Assembly: GCF_014397245.1 (NCBI RefSeq)
Contig: NZ_JACLHY010000003.1
Span: 186,001 to 250,000, forward strand
Reading direction: 5' to 3'
From: Arenibacter arenosicollis
GTDB taxonomy: Bacteria; Bacteroidota; Bacteroidia; Flavobacteriales; Flavobacteriaceae
DNA: 64,000 bases
Shown here: positions 8,562 to 17,017 of the stretch, piece by piece
How the letters are laid out: every line of letters starts with the position of its first letter
Numbering within the stretch: the stretch's first letter is position 1
Notes under the pieces: generated by a model
Seen by the model: only the letters and a program-made list of their open reading frames with translations
Databases searched by the model: none
What the model was told of the DNA's origin: nothing
Position numbers and translations under genes: made by a program

Positions 8562-9272
8562 ATGAAATACTTATTCCTGCTTATCTTTTTTGCCGCTACC
8601 GCCTGTTGTATGGGTCAAAATTTAACGGGTTCGGAACTTCTGGAAAAAGCTATTGCCTATCATGATCCCAACGGTAATTGGAATTCTTTTAAAGGGGTAT
8701 TTACGGTAAGTATGGAACCCCCAAAAGGGGATAAAAGGATAAGTTACATAGCGATTGATCTGCCAGCCTGCGAATTTAAATTGACCACAAATAAGGAGGG
8801 CACGGTCATAGTACAAACTATGGATAAAGGGGATTGCCTTTTAACGCTCAATGGAAATGAAGATATTTCAGATGCCGATAAGGCCGCTCATAATATCTCT
8901 TGTGAACGGACCAAAATGATGAAGGACTATTACACTTATCTCTATGGCCTACCCATGAAATTAAAAGATCCTGGAACCATTATTGAGTCCCGTGTAGAAC
9001 CCAAAACTTTCAAAAACAAGGAATATTTAAGACTTAAAGTAACTTATACCGAAGAAGTTGGGACAGACACCTGGTATTTTTATTTTGACCCTACTACCTA
9101 TGCCATGGAAATCTATCAGTTTTTCCATAATGAATCCAAAAATGGAGAGTACATTTTACTTTCAGGCGAAGAGATTATAAGCGGCATTAAAATGCCGAAG
9201 ACCAGGGCATGGTATTACCATAAAAACGATCAGTATTTAGGGACGGATGTCTTGGATAAAAACTCCAATTAA
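8562..9272 (+). CDS. DUF6503 family secreted protein (LolA-like fold)
   Basis: A 236-aa exported protein with a short signal peptide (ends CCMGQ). It matches the DUF6503 pattern: SELLEKAIAYHDPNGNW at the start of the mature protein, paired beta strands that resemble the LolA/outer-membrane lipoprotein-sorting fold, and a C-terminal WYYHKNDQYLGTDVL. Function is unknown; relatives bind lipid or act in the envelope. It lies 24 bp after the phosphate transporter and is probably in the same transcript, although related proteins occur in many contexts, so a phosphate role is not established. Confidence 0.7.
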   Translation: MKYLFLLIFFAATACCMGQNLTGSELLEKAIAYHDPNGNWNSFKGVFTVSMEPPKGDKRISYIAIDLPACEFKLTTNKEGTVIVQTMDKGDCLLTLNGNEDISDADKAAHNISCERTKMMKDYYTYLYGLPMKLKDPGTIIESRVEPKTFKNKEYLRLKVTYTEEVGTDTWYFYFDPTTYAMEIYQFFHNESKNGEYILLSGEEIISGIKMPKTRAWYYHKNDQYLGTDVLDKNSN

Positions 9273-9273
9273 A

Positions 9274-9861
9274 CTATCTATAAAAATTCATTTCATCCAT
9301 ATACTTCCAAACGCTTTCCGGCAGCAAGGGTCTCACATTTTTGCCCAATTTATGTTGCGCCCTTATGAATGTAGATGATATTTCCATGATCGGTGCAGTA
9401 ACATGGTGTATGTTGCCATGGTCTTTAAACCTATGCTCCACTTTTCCTTCAGAAATCCTAGGGTAGACATAAATGGTATGATTTTCCAGAATAACCTCAT
9501 AGTTCTTCCATTTGTGCAAGCCCTTTAAATTGTCCTCCCCCATAATCAAACAGAAATCATGATCAACATCATATTTTTCCTGTAAATAAGCTAGGGTAGT
9601 CACCGTATAATTAGGTTGGGGAAGATCAAATTCTATTTTACTAGGTTTCAATTTGGGATAATCCTGGGTAGCCTCGACTACCAGCTGATAACGGTGATGA
9701 TTGTCCAGAAGGGTTTTTTTGGTTTTAAACGGACTTTGAGGGGTTACCACGAACCAGACCTCATCCAAGTCGGAAAATTCCACCATATGATTGGCAATCA
9801 CCAAATGCCCAATATGAATTGGATTAAAAGTACCGAAATAAAGCCCTATTTTTTTATTCAT
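9274..9861 (-). CDS. nadD: Nicotinate-nucleotide adenylyltransferase
   Basis: A 195-aa nucleotidyltransferase that adenylates nicotinate mononucleotide in NAD synthesis (cytoplasm). The N-terminal nucleotide-binding site is GTFNPIHIGHLVIA with the HxGH motif at residues 16-19, and the second signature ISSTFIR is near residue 160. Length is typical. The stop almost touches the end of the DUF6503 gene (convergent, 1 bp between). It follows gmk and yicC on the same strand, 83 bp downstream of gmk, an order common in flavobacteria. Confidence 0.95.
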   Translation of the reverse strand: MNKKIGLYFGTFNPIHIGHLVIANHMVEFSDLDEVWFVVTPQSPFKTKKTLLDNHHRYQLVVEATQDYPKLKPSKIEFDLPQPNYTVTTLAYLQEKYDVDHDFCLIMGEDNLKGLHKWKNYEVILENHTIYVYPRISEGKVEHRFKDHGNIHHVTAPIMEISSTFIRAQHKLGKNVRPLLPESVWKYMDEMNFYR

Positions 9862-9944
9862 GCGAAACTTGATTCAGCATCATTTTTCAATGAATTATTC
9901 TAATTTTAATATGGAGGAGTTGACATGTAGCGATTAATATCTGC

Positions 9945-10535
9945 CTAAATTTTATTCTTCATTTCAATGCCTATAAAATCCGCCACCAACTTATGTGCCT
10001 CGTTTAGGGCAGTATCCAAATCATAATTTTTAATAACAGTATCAAATTGGGGTGCAGTGGCCAATTCCACCGAAGCCTTGGCTATTCGCATATTAATTTT
10101 ATCCTCCGATTCCGTACTGCGCTTTTTCAACCTAATTTTAAGTTCATCCACACTCGGAGGCTTTACAAAAACGGCCAGTGTCTGCTCTGGAAATTTCTTT
10201 TTTATTCGTAAACCTCCCACAACATCAATATCAAAGATTACATTCTTCCCTTCGGCCCAAAGTCGGTCTACCTCACTTTTTAAAGTCCCGTAGAAATTAT
10301 CCCTATAGACTTCCTCCCATTCAAGAAAGTCATCGTCCTTTATATGTTGTTTAAATTCGGACAAACTCATAAAGTAATAATGCTCGCCGTGTTTCTCCTT
10401 TCCGCGTCTGGGCCTTGAAGTAGCCGAAATAGAAAAAGCCAAATTGAGCTCGGGCTGGTTTAATAGATGTTTAACTATGGTTGTTTTTCCACTACCTGAA
10501 GGGGCAGAAAAAATTATTAATTTTCCTCCTTTCAT
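9945..10535 (-). CDS. gmk: Guanylate kinase
   Basis: A 196-aa kinase that converts GMP to GDP with ATP. It shows the P-loop SAPSGSGKTT (residues 10-19), the GMP-binding region SATSRPRRGKEKHGEHYYF, and the lid/guanine region EWEEVYRDNFYGTLKSEVD. Its start overlaps the yicC stop by one base, so translation is probably coupled. Complete and of normal length. Confidence 0.96.
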   Translation of the reverse strand: MKGGKLIIFSAPSGSGKTTIVKHLLNQPELNLAFSISATSRPRRGKEKHGEHYYFMSLSEFKQHIKDDDFLEWEEVYRDNFYGTLKSEVDRLWAEGKNVIFDIDVVGGLRIKKKFPEQTLAVFVKPPSVDELKIRLKKRSTESEDKINMRIAKASVELATAPQFDTVIKNYDLDTALNEAHKLVADFIGIEMKNKI

Positions 10536-11392
10536 TATAAAACATTAAGCATTTGTTCTTTGATTTTTTCCAATTCGTCCTTCATCTGTACCACTAGCTG
10601 CTGCATTGGGGCAAAATTTGCCTTGGAACCAATAGTATTGATCTCCCGTCCAATTTCCTGACTAATGAATCCCAGTTTCTTACCGTTGGAGTCGTCAGAT
10701 TTCAGCGTACTGGCAAAATAATCCAAGTGATTTAGCAAACGGACTTTTTCTTCGGTAATATCGTACTTCTCAAGATAATAAATAAGTTCTTGTTCAAAGC
10801 GGTTGGTGTCCAGGTTGGTCTTAAGGTCAGCAACAGCCTTTTCCAGCCGCTCCCTTATCGTCAAAAGCCTATCTGGGTCCATTTGTGCAACCTTGTCCAA
10901 TAAATCCTTTAAAACGTCTATTCTGGCTTCAAAATCGGTCTCCAACACCTTTCCTTCTTCCGTTCTAAAAATATTTATTTCCTTGAGAGCTTCCTCCAGC
11001 GATTCTTTTATAACCTTATATTCCTCCTCATCAATGTCCTCCCGTTCAGTTTTCATGGTATCGGGCATGCGCATAGCTATTTCCAATAGGCCCATTTCAT
11101 TCCCAGAAACAATATGTCCCAATTGCTTCATATATTGCCTTACCACCACTTCGTTGACCTCGGAAGAAGTCTCAGCTCCTGTATTTTCTATATAGAGACT
11201 AAAATCTATTTTCCCTCTAACCAAAGACCCGGCAATGGTCCTGCGCAATTCCAATTCCTTTTCCCGATAAGTGGAGGGTATTCTGGCATTTAAATCAAGA
11301 CTTTTACTATTTAGTGATTTGATTTCAATGGTAATTTTTTTCGAAGGAAGTTGAATAACGTGCTTCCCAAATCCTGTCATTGATTGGATCAT
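10535..11392 (-). CDS. YicC family protein (stress-response endoribonuclease family)
   Basis: A 285-aa protein with the family N-terminus MIQSMTGFGK and the C-terminal DUF1732 end (GFISQEIGREINTIGSKAN followed by VQMKDELEKIKEQMLNVL). E. coli YicC has been described as an endoribonuclease; the role in Bacteroidota is not known. The middle (residues 130-200) is probably coiled coil. It is the first gene of a yicC-gmk(-nadD) transcript with a -7 element 21 nt upstream. Confidence 0.92.
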   Translation of the reverse strand: MIQSMTGFGKHVIQLPSKKITIEIKSLNSKSLDLNARIPSTYREKELELRRTIAGSLVRGKIDFSLYIENTGAETSSEVNEVVVRQYMKQLGHIVSGNEMGLLEIAMRMPDTMKTEREDIDEEEYKVIKESLEEALKEINIFRTEEGKVLETDFEARIDVLKDLLDKVAQMDPDRLLTIRERLEKAVADLKTNLDTNRFEQELIYYLEKYDITEEKVRLLNHLDYFASTLKSDDSNGKKLGFISQEIGREINTIGSKANFAPMQQLVVQMKDELEKIKEQMLNVL

Positions 11393-11412
11393 AAATTATT
11401 TTTAAATTTTGT

Positions 11413-11420
11413 CAAAGGTA
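11413..11420 (-). promoter_or_regulatory. -7 promoter element (TACCTTTG) of yicC-gmk-nadD
   Basis: Exact TAnnTTTG match on the minus strand, 21 nt before the yicC ATG. No convincing -33 TTG at 17-23 bp. Confidence 0.5.
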
Positions 11421-11506
11421 AATAAAATTGGGGTTTGTATTCCTAGATGGTCAAGACCTGTGAAAAGTCATTCATTAAGGCCCCAATTACTATTTTGAAC
11501 ACTTCC

Positions 11507-11878
11507 CTAATGGGGTTTGCCCTCCTTATTCATTCGTCTCCCATTTTTATCAAAATTATGCGCTAATTGCTGTTCGCACCAAAATATGCCTACAAACAAG
11601 GCAACTACTAGAAAAAAACCGGAAATACCAAGGGACCAAGGGGGAGAAATGAAATAAGCTGCTGTCCCTACCACTAAGGTTGCCATGCCCGCGTAAATCA
11701 TCATTTTGGCTCCAATTTTGTTGCCGAAATCCCAAGTCTCCTGGTTCCTCATGCTTTTCCGAGAGCGATAGCCATAAATAAAATTAATGCTTTTGGGAGG
11801 GAATGCCTTATAGTACCAGGCAAAAATCATTAATAGTAGACTGGGGGCTGTGGCTCCAAGGAAAAACACCCATTCCAT
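11507..11878 (-). CDS. SdpI family membrane protein
   Basis: A 123-aa protein with three predicted membrane helices (about residues 3-20, 57-78, 82-102) and the family signature NFIYGYRSRKSMRNQETWDFGNK split as FIYGYRSRKSM and QETWDFGN. SdpI-type proteins give immunity to killing factors in Bacillus; most members have no known function. It starts directly after the stop of the DUF1080 lipoprotein gene (no gap), so it belongs to that transcript. Why it is linked to sugar genes is unclear. Confidence 0.78.
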   Translation of the reverse strand: MEWVFFLGATAPSLLLMIFAWYYKAFPPKSINFIYGYRSRKSMRNQETWDFGNKIGAKMMIYAGMATLVVGTAAYFISPPWSLGISGFFLVVALFVGIFWCEQQLAHNFDKNGRRMNKEGKPH

Positions 11879-12709
11879 CTAAAGCTCCCGCACCCAAATA
11901 TTCCTATAACTAACCCTACTATTGTCCCCATGGTCCTGTAGCTTTAAAGGACCCTTGCCGTGTGGTGGGTTCTTGGGCCAGCCTATATAGGGTGTTGTTC
12001 CCTTAATCTCAACATTGTCCTGTACCAGAACACCATTATGCAAAACCGTTACTGTTCCTGACTTTATTTTATTGCCATCCTTATCAAACTCGGGCGCATG
12101 ATAAATGATATCATAAGTATTCCATTCCCCCGTAGGTACGGAGGCCATAGCAAGAGGGGTGTGTTGTTTATATATGGAACCCACTTGACCATTTACATAT
12201 GTATCGTTATCGTTGTTGTCCAAGACCTGTACCTCGTACAACCCATTTAAAAAGACACCGCTATTGCCCCTACTCTGTCCTTTTCCTTGTATTTCTGCAG
12301 GAGATTTCCATTCCAAATGCAATTGGATGCTACCAAAGTTTTGAACAGTTTGTATATCCCCTGTCTTATTATTGACTGTCATACTACCGTCATTGTTTAC
12401 AATCCACTTGGCCGCAGTACTATCCCTGGAAGAGATCCAGTTGTCCAGATTTCCTCCATTAAAGAGTACAATAGCATCACTTGGAGCTCCTTTAATGGGG
12501 TCATGTGGATTTACCACAGGTGGCACCGGCTTATAAAATTCGGTCTCCTCTGGAGTAGTAGGCTCTGTACCGGAGTATTCTCCCTGAACTTCAGTTTCTT
12601 TCTCAATTGCCTTTGTGTCTTTTGGCTCCAACGGATCCACGGTGACCTTTTCCTTACAGCCGAACGCCAAAATCAATATAAAAGTGATATAAATAGATTT
12701 CATTTTCAT
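11879..12709 (-). CDS. DUF1080 lipoprotein (3-keto-disaccharide hydrolase family)
   Basis: A 276-aa exported protein. The ATG at 12709 gives a short lipoprotein signal ending in the lipobox LAFG-Cys; an in-frame TTG at 12721 would only lengthen the N-terminus and is not preferred. After an acidic, Pro/Glu-rich linker comes the DUF1080 (PF06439) beta-sandwich, from IVLFNGGNLDNW near residue 80 to VSYRNIWVREL at the end, with the family pieces SGVFLNGLYEVQVLDN and PLKLQDHGD. Characterised members hydrolyse 3-keto-disaccharides. It follows a paralogue with 19 bp between, in a run of epimerase-DUF1080-DUF1080-SdpI. Confidence 0.85.
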   Translation of the reverse strand: MKMKSIYITFILILAFGCKEKVTVDPLEPKDTKAIEKETEVQGEYSGTEPTTPEETEFYKPVPPVVNPHDPIKGAPSDAIVLFNGGNLDNWISSRDSTAAKWIVNNDGSMTVNNKTGDIQTVQNFGSIQLHLEWKSPAEIQGKGQSRGNSGVFLNGLYEVQVLDNNDNDTYVNGQVGSIYKQHTPLAMASVPTGEWNTYDIIYHAPEFDKDGNKIKSGTVTVLHNGVLVQDNVEIKGTTPYIGWPKNPPHGKGPLKLQDHGDNSRVSYRNIWVREL

Positions 12710-12728
12710 AGACTTATCCAATATTGGT

Positions 12729-13505
12729 TTAATCCAATGATTTTATCTTAATATTTCTGAAGGACACTATGTCTCCGTGATCCTGTAATCCTATTCTTCC
12801 AGTTTTATACTTTCCAAAATGTTCCGACCCCTTAAATTTAGACTTGTCGATCATAGCCTCCCATTCCTCACCATGTACCGGGAAGGAAGCTACTTCCGTA
12901 CCATTTAACACTACATTCCCTTTATTGGTCTTGTGGTTTACTGTGATAACACAGGTATTCCATTCCCCGACCGGTTTGGTAACGTCACCACTAGGACCAA
13001 CCATATCGTACAAAGCCCCTGCTTGTCGTACAGGTCCATTTTTTGCGTCAGGGTGTTTTTCATTATCCAATACTTGTATTTCCGGTCCGGAATGGTAGGC
13101 TTCTGGTAGACTTTCCAATTCCTTTACACCCCAAAAAATTCCGCTATTTCCACCTTCCGAAATTTTCCAATCCAAGGATAGTACAAAGTTGGTAAAGTCC
13201 TCCTTGGTCACTAAATTGTATTTCTCTCCTTTTTTACGCTCCTTTGGTGGATAGTAAACCATGGCACCGTCCTCAATCTTCCATGCATCCCCAACACCAT
13301 CTTCCAAATACCGTTTCCATGCATCAAAATTGGTCCCATCAAAAAGCACCTTCCATTCCCCTTCAATTAGGGCTGTTGGAGGTGGAGTTGTTTTCTCAGA
13401 ATTGGCAAGGGGATCTGAGTCTAAGTCCATGTTCGTTTTTTCCGTTTTATCTTTACAGCCGATTACCATAACGGCTATCAAGGCACTAAAAATTAATTTT
13501 TTCAT
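12729..13505 (-). CDS. DUF1080 lipoprotein (3-keto-disaccharide hydrolase family), second copy
   Basis: A 258-aa lipoprotein. The signal peptide ends in VMVIG-Cys, then a charged linker, then a full DUF1080 domain: WKVLFDGTNFDAWKRY near residue 51, SGIFWGVKE, GPEIQVLDN, PVGEWNTCVITV, and the family end GLQDHGDIVSFRNIKIKSL. It is only distantly similar to the next gene, so the two may act on different 3-keto-glycosides or linkages. It is likely surface or periplasmic, anchored by lipid. It follows the cytoplasmic-type epimerase by 17 bp. Confidence 0.87.
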   Translation of the reverse strand: MKKLIFSALIAVMVIGCKDKTEKTNMDLDSDPLANSEKTTPPPTALIEGEWKVLFDGTNFDAWKRYLEDGVGDAWKIEDGAMVYYPPKERKKGEKYNLVTKEDFTNFVLSLDWKISEGGNSGIFWGVKELESLPEAYHSGPEIQVLDNEKHPDAKNGPVRQAGALYDMVGPSGDVTKPVGEWNTCVITVNHKTNKGNVVLNGTEVASFPVHGEEWEAMIDKSKFKGSEHFGKYKTGRIGLQDHGDIVSFRNIKIKSLD

Positions 13506-13522
13506 CTTCTTATTTGTTGAAA

Positions 13523-14575
13523 TTAAAGTCCTAATATTTTCTTCAATACTGTTTTATCAATAGCTGCCCCAGCAAAATCGTCAAAGGTTTTCTCAGTGGC
13601 TTCAATTATATGGTCCTGTATAAATTTGGCACCTTCCCTAGCCCCTTGTTCTGGACTTTTTATGCAGCATTCCCATTCCATTACCGCCCAAACATCACAA
13701 CCGTACTGTGTTAATTTAGAGAAAATGGTTTTAAAATCTATCTGTCCGTCACCCAGTGAGCGATATCTACCTGCACGGTCACCCCAATCATTGAATCCAC
13801 CAAAGGCTCCTTTTTTACCGGTAGGATTAAATTCGGAATCCTTAACATGAAAAGATTTTATGAATTCGTGGTAATGGTCTATATAAGCAATGTAGTCCAA
13901 TTGTTGAAGTACAAAATGGCTTGGGTCATAAAGAATATTGACCCTTTTGTGATTTCCGGTAGCAGCCAAGAAACGCTCAAAGGTATCCCCGTCATGAAGA
14001 TCTTCACCAGGGTGTATTTCATAACATACATCCACCCCTTCCTTGTCAAAATGATTCAGGATGGGCAACCATCTTTTGGCCAGCTCCTCAAAGCCCATTT
14101 CTACCAATCCGGCAGGTCTCTGAGGCCAAGGGTGGGCCGTGTGCCATAATAAGGAACCAGAAAAAGTGGCATGTGCATTTAGTCCAAGTCTACGGCTTGC
14201 AGTGGCTCCTTTTTTAACAACATCAATGGCCCATTCTGTTCTGGCCTTAGGATTGTTCTTCACCTTGTCCGGCGCAAAATTGTCGAACATAAGGTCATAA
14301 GCAGGATTCACTGCCACCAATTGTCCTTGCAAATGCGTTGACAACTCTGTAATCTCGAGTCCGTATGAATTAATCTTTCCCTTTAATTCATCACAGTAGG
14401 TCTGACTTTCGGCAGCTTTATCCAAATCGATAAGAAAATCGACCCAAGTTGGTATTTGTATCCCTTTATATCCCAAATCGGATGCCCATTTACACATGCC
14501 ATCCAATGAATTGAATGGTGCTTTTTCATCAACAAATTGTGCTAAAAATACTGCCGGCCCTTTAATTGTCTTCAT
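13523..14575 (-). CDS. Sugar phosphate isomerase/epimerase family protein (TIM barrel)
   Basis: A 350-aa xylose-isomerase-like TIM-barrel protein without a signal peptide, so probably cytoplasmic. Metal-site and strand motifs typical of the family are visible: GYKGIQIPTW near residue 36, THLQGQL, CYEIHPGEDLHDG (Glu and His ligands) near residue 181, NILYDPSHFVLQ (Asp, His), FHVKDSEF and AVMEWECC near residue 293. In DUF1080/GMC clusters such proteins isomerise or cleave oxidised sugars. It is the first gene of a four-gene minus-strand run and is divergent from the first GMC gene across 144 bp that contain a palindrome. Confidence 0.85.
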   Translation of the reverse strand: MKTIKGPAVFLAQFVDEKAPFNSLDGMCKWASDLGYKGIQIPTWVDFLIDLDKAAESQTYCDELKGKINSYGLEITELSTHLQGQLVAVNPAYDLMFDNFAPDKVKNNPKARTEWAIDVVKKGATASRRLGLNAHATFSGSLLWHTAHPWPQRPAGLVEMGFEELAKRWLPILNHFDKEGVDVCYEIHPGEDLHDGDTFERFLAATGNHKRVNILYDPSHFVLQQLDYIAYIDHYHEFIKSFHVKDSEFNPTGKKGAFGGFNDWGDRAGRYRSLGDGQIDFKTIFSKLTQYGCDVWAVMEWECCIKSPEQGAREGAKFIQDHIIEATEKTFDDFAGAAIDKTVLKKILGL

Positions 14576-14646
14576 TTTGATTTTTTATTAAGTGTAATTG
14601 AAAATAACCTTAGTTAACATTTAGGATAAAAATCCTATATTTAAAG

Positions 14647-14667
14647 TTTGTAGCATATACCTACAAA
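14647..14667. promoter_or_regulatory. Operator-like palindrome between epimerase and GMC genes
   Basis: TTTGTAG (14647-14653) and CTACAAA (14661-14667) are perfect inverted arms separated by 7 bp. The position between two divergent sugar genes fits a shared repressor or activator site. No regulator of a matching type is encoded nearby. Confidence 0.4.
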
Positions 14668-14719
14668 TGCGAAGTCATAAATATAGGAAAAGCATCAGAA
14701 TTAAAACAAGAAATATAGA

Positions 14720-16423
14720 ATGAATCAAAGTGAAATATTTGATGCCATTGTTGTAGGTACTGGAATTAGTGGAGGTTGGGCAGCTAAAGAACTTTGTGAG
14801 AACGGGTTAAAAACTTTGGTTCTGGAAAGAGGACCAATGGTAAAGCATATCGAGGATTATCCCACAATGAACGATGACCCATGGGATTACCCATTAAAAG
14901 GTAAATTATCTAAATCGGATAAGGAAAAATATCACATACAAAGTAGGTTGAATTGGGCACCAGATCAGAGCAATAAGCATTTCTTTGTGAACGATTTGGA
15001 GCATCCGTACGTTCAAACCAAACGATTTGATTGGATTAGAGGATATCAAGTCGGCGGACGTTCCCTAACATGGGGCAGACAGAGTTACCGTTGGAGTGAT
15101 ATTGACTTTGAAGCCAATAAAAAAGAGGGCATCAGTATTGATTGGCCTGTTCGTTATAAGGACATTTCGCCGTGGTATGACAAAGTTGAGGAATATATAG
15201 GGGTAAGTGGACAAGCCCTAGGGCTAAAACAATTGCCTGATGGCAAATTTCAACCCCCCATGAAATTGAATTGTGTAGAAGAAGACTTTCAAAAATCTAT
15301 AGAAGAAAAATTTGATGATGGTCGTTTGGTGACCATTGGTCGTACGGCGCACATTACCGATCCAAATGCAGATTTTGAAGGTCGTGGAGTATGTCAAAAT
15401 CGAGATAGATGCTGGCGTGGATGCCCCTTCGGAGGCTATTTTAGCAGCAATTCATCCACTTTGCCGGCCGCAGAAAGAACAGGTAATATGACACTCAGAC
15501 CCAATTCCATTGTGTACGAAGTCGTCTATGATGATAAAACAAAAAGAGCGACCGGAGTAAAAGTGATAGATGCGGAGACCAACGAAAAAATGGAGTTCAA
15601 AGCCCGTATTATTTTTCTTTGTGCTTCAGCAATGGCTTCCGTCGGTATTTTACTGCAATCAAAAAGTGAACGCTTTCCAAACGGTCTTGGAAATGACTCT
15701 GATGCCTTAGGAAGAGGAATTATGGACCATCATTATAAATTGGGGGCAACTGCCAAAGTAGATGGGTATTTGGACAAATATTACAAAGGTCGCCGTGCCA
15801 ATGGTTTCTATATTCCCCGATTCGTAAATATGGACGAAAAGACCAAACGTGATGGGTATATTCGTGGATTCGGATTTCAAGGTACCGCCAGTAGAGGCGA
15901 TTGGTCGGAAGCCATTGGTGAGTTGGGATTCGGAAAAGAACTCAAAGAAAGTATTCTAAGGCCCGGTCATTGGACGATCGGTGTCACCGGATTTGGAGAA
16001 TTCCTGCCATATGACGACAACAGAGTTACCTTAAGCCCAACTGAAAAAGATAAATGGGGGCTCCCACAATTGGCGTTTGATGTGGAGTTCAAGGAGAACG
16101 AGTTGAATATGCGCAAGGATATCATAAAAGTTATTGTAGAAATGTTTGAAGCGGCAGGATTTAAAGATGTACAATCCTATGAAGAACCTTCCGGGCCAGG
16201 ATTGGGAATACATGAAATGGGCGGCGCCCGTATGGGGCATGATCCCAAAACTTCGATCTTGAATAAAAATAATCAAGTGCATCTGGTCCCCAATGTATAT
16301 GTTACCGATGGAGCATTTATGACCTCCTCCAATTGTGTAAATCCGTCATTGACTTATATGGCATTTACGGCCAGGGCGGCAAATCATGCAACCAAACAAT
16401 TAAAAGCGGGTAAATTTTCATAA
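14720..16423 (+). CDS. GMC family FAD-dependent oxidoreductase (glycoside 3-dehydrogenase-like)
   Basis: A 567-aa flavoprotein. The FAD dinucleotide fold is VVGTGISGGW (Gly13, 15, 18), and LVLERG follows. The middle has the Cys cluster CQNRDRCWRGCPFGG, and the C-terminal GMC domain has GIHEMGGARMG and NPSLTYMAFTARAANHA (active-site His and Asn). It is a close paralogue of the protein at 21001. There is no signal peptide. Relatives work with a small gluconate-2-dehydrogenase-type subunit that carries the Tat signal; no such gene follows here. Likely substrate: a sugar or glycoside hydroxyl, oxidised to a ketone (inference from the neighbours). Confidence 0.88.
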   Translation: MNQSEIFDAIVVGTGISGGWAAKELCENGLKTLVLERGPMVKHIEDYPTMNDDPWDYPLKGKLSKSDKEKYHIQSRLNWAPDQSNKHFFVNDLEHPYVQTKRFDWIRGYQVGGRSLTWGRQSYRWSDIDFEANKKEGISIDWPVRYKDISPWYDKVEEYIGVSGQALGLKQLPDGKFQPPMKLNCVEEDFQKSIEEKFDDGRLVTIGRTAHITDPNADFEGRGVCQNRDRCWRGCPFGGYFSSNSSTLPAAERTGNMTLRPNSIVYEVVYDDKTKRATGVKVIDAETNEKMEFKARIIFLCASAMASVGILLQSKSERFPNGLGNDSDALGRGIMDHHYKLGATAKVDGYLDKYYKGRRANGFYIPRFVNMDEKTKRDGYIRGFGFQGTASRGDWSEAIGELGFGKELKESILRPGHWTIGVTGFGEFLPYDDNRVTLSPTEKDKWGLPQLAFDVEFKENELNMRKDIIKVIVEMFEAAGFKDVQSYEEPSGPGLGIHEMGGARMGHDPKTSILNKNNQVHLVPNVYVTDGAFMTSSNCVNPSLTYMAFTARAANHATKQLKAGKFS

Positions 16424-16484
16424 CATCTTTCGAGAAATAATTAATGTATTTTACCGTTACTGTTAAAACTTAGACCTAATTAGA

Positions 16485-16946
16485 ATGGACAATGCTTCGG
16501 CTAGAAATATGTGGGGTGATTTTTTGGACGCCCACTTGGAATTTGCTTTTGAAGAAGCACCTAAAGTGTTTCACTTTAGCGACAATGAACAAGATGCTGA
16601 CCGCGTAGTGGGACTGGTCATCAAAAACCTTAAGAAAGCGGCCTCCTTTTCCCTTTTGGGCCTACAATATAGAAAAGAGCCACTGCCTAAAATAGGTGCT
16701 TTTATGGTAATTACAGATTGGAAAGGCGAAGCCAAGTGCATCATAAGGACTACCTCGGTAAAATTGAAGCCATTTTTTAGTATTACCAAAGAGTATGTAC
16801 AATTGGAAGGCTTAGGAGACAAAAGTCTAGAGCACTGGAAAAAATACCATTGGGATTATTTTACCCGTGAATTGGCACCTTACGAACGTGTTCCCAGAGA
16901 CAGTATGATTGTAGTTTGTGTAGAGTTCGAAAAGGTTTACGGATAA
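16485..16946 (+). CDS. ASCH domain-containing protein
   Basis: A 153-aa soluble protein of the ASCH family. The pattern is clear: KKAASFSLLGLQYRKEPLPK, then MVITDWKGEAKCIIRTTSV, then EGLGDKSLEHWKKYHWDYF. ASCH is a PUA-like, probably RNA-binding fold; some members are nucleoside amidohydrolases. It starts 61 bp after the first GMC gene on the same strand, but there is no functional link I can name. A strong bidirectional terminator follows. Confidence 0.85.
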   Translation: MDNASARNMWGDFLDAHLEFAFEEAPKVFHFSDNEQDADRVVGLVIKNLKKAASFSLLGLQYRKEPLPKIGAFMVITDWKGEAKCIIRTTSVKLKPFFSITKEYVQLEGLGDKSLEHWKKYHWDYFTRELAPYERVPRDSMIVVCVEFEKVYG

Positions 16947-16970
16947 TTCCAGTGACTTATAATTATAATA

Positions 16971-16997
16971 AAAAATGGCCGCAATTGCGGCCATTTT
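16971..16997. terminator. Bidirectional terminator between ASCH and Gfo/Idh genes
   Basis: Perfect palindrome AAATGGCCGCAATTGCGGCCATTT flanked by A and T runs, placed between two convergent genes (stops at 16946 and 17018). It can serve both strands. Confidence 0.9.
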
Positions 16998-17017
16998 TAT
17001 ATCAACTTCCTCTTAAA

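Noticed and set aside
10803-11195. A 130-codon plus-strand frame inside yicC
   Set aside because: Ser/Leu-rich composition is that of an antisense shadow of a conserved gene.
12709-12721. TTG start at 12721 for the DUF1080 lipoprotein
   Set aside because: It only adds four residues before a good lipoprotein signal; the ATG at 12709 is simpler.
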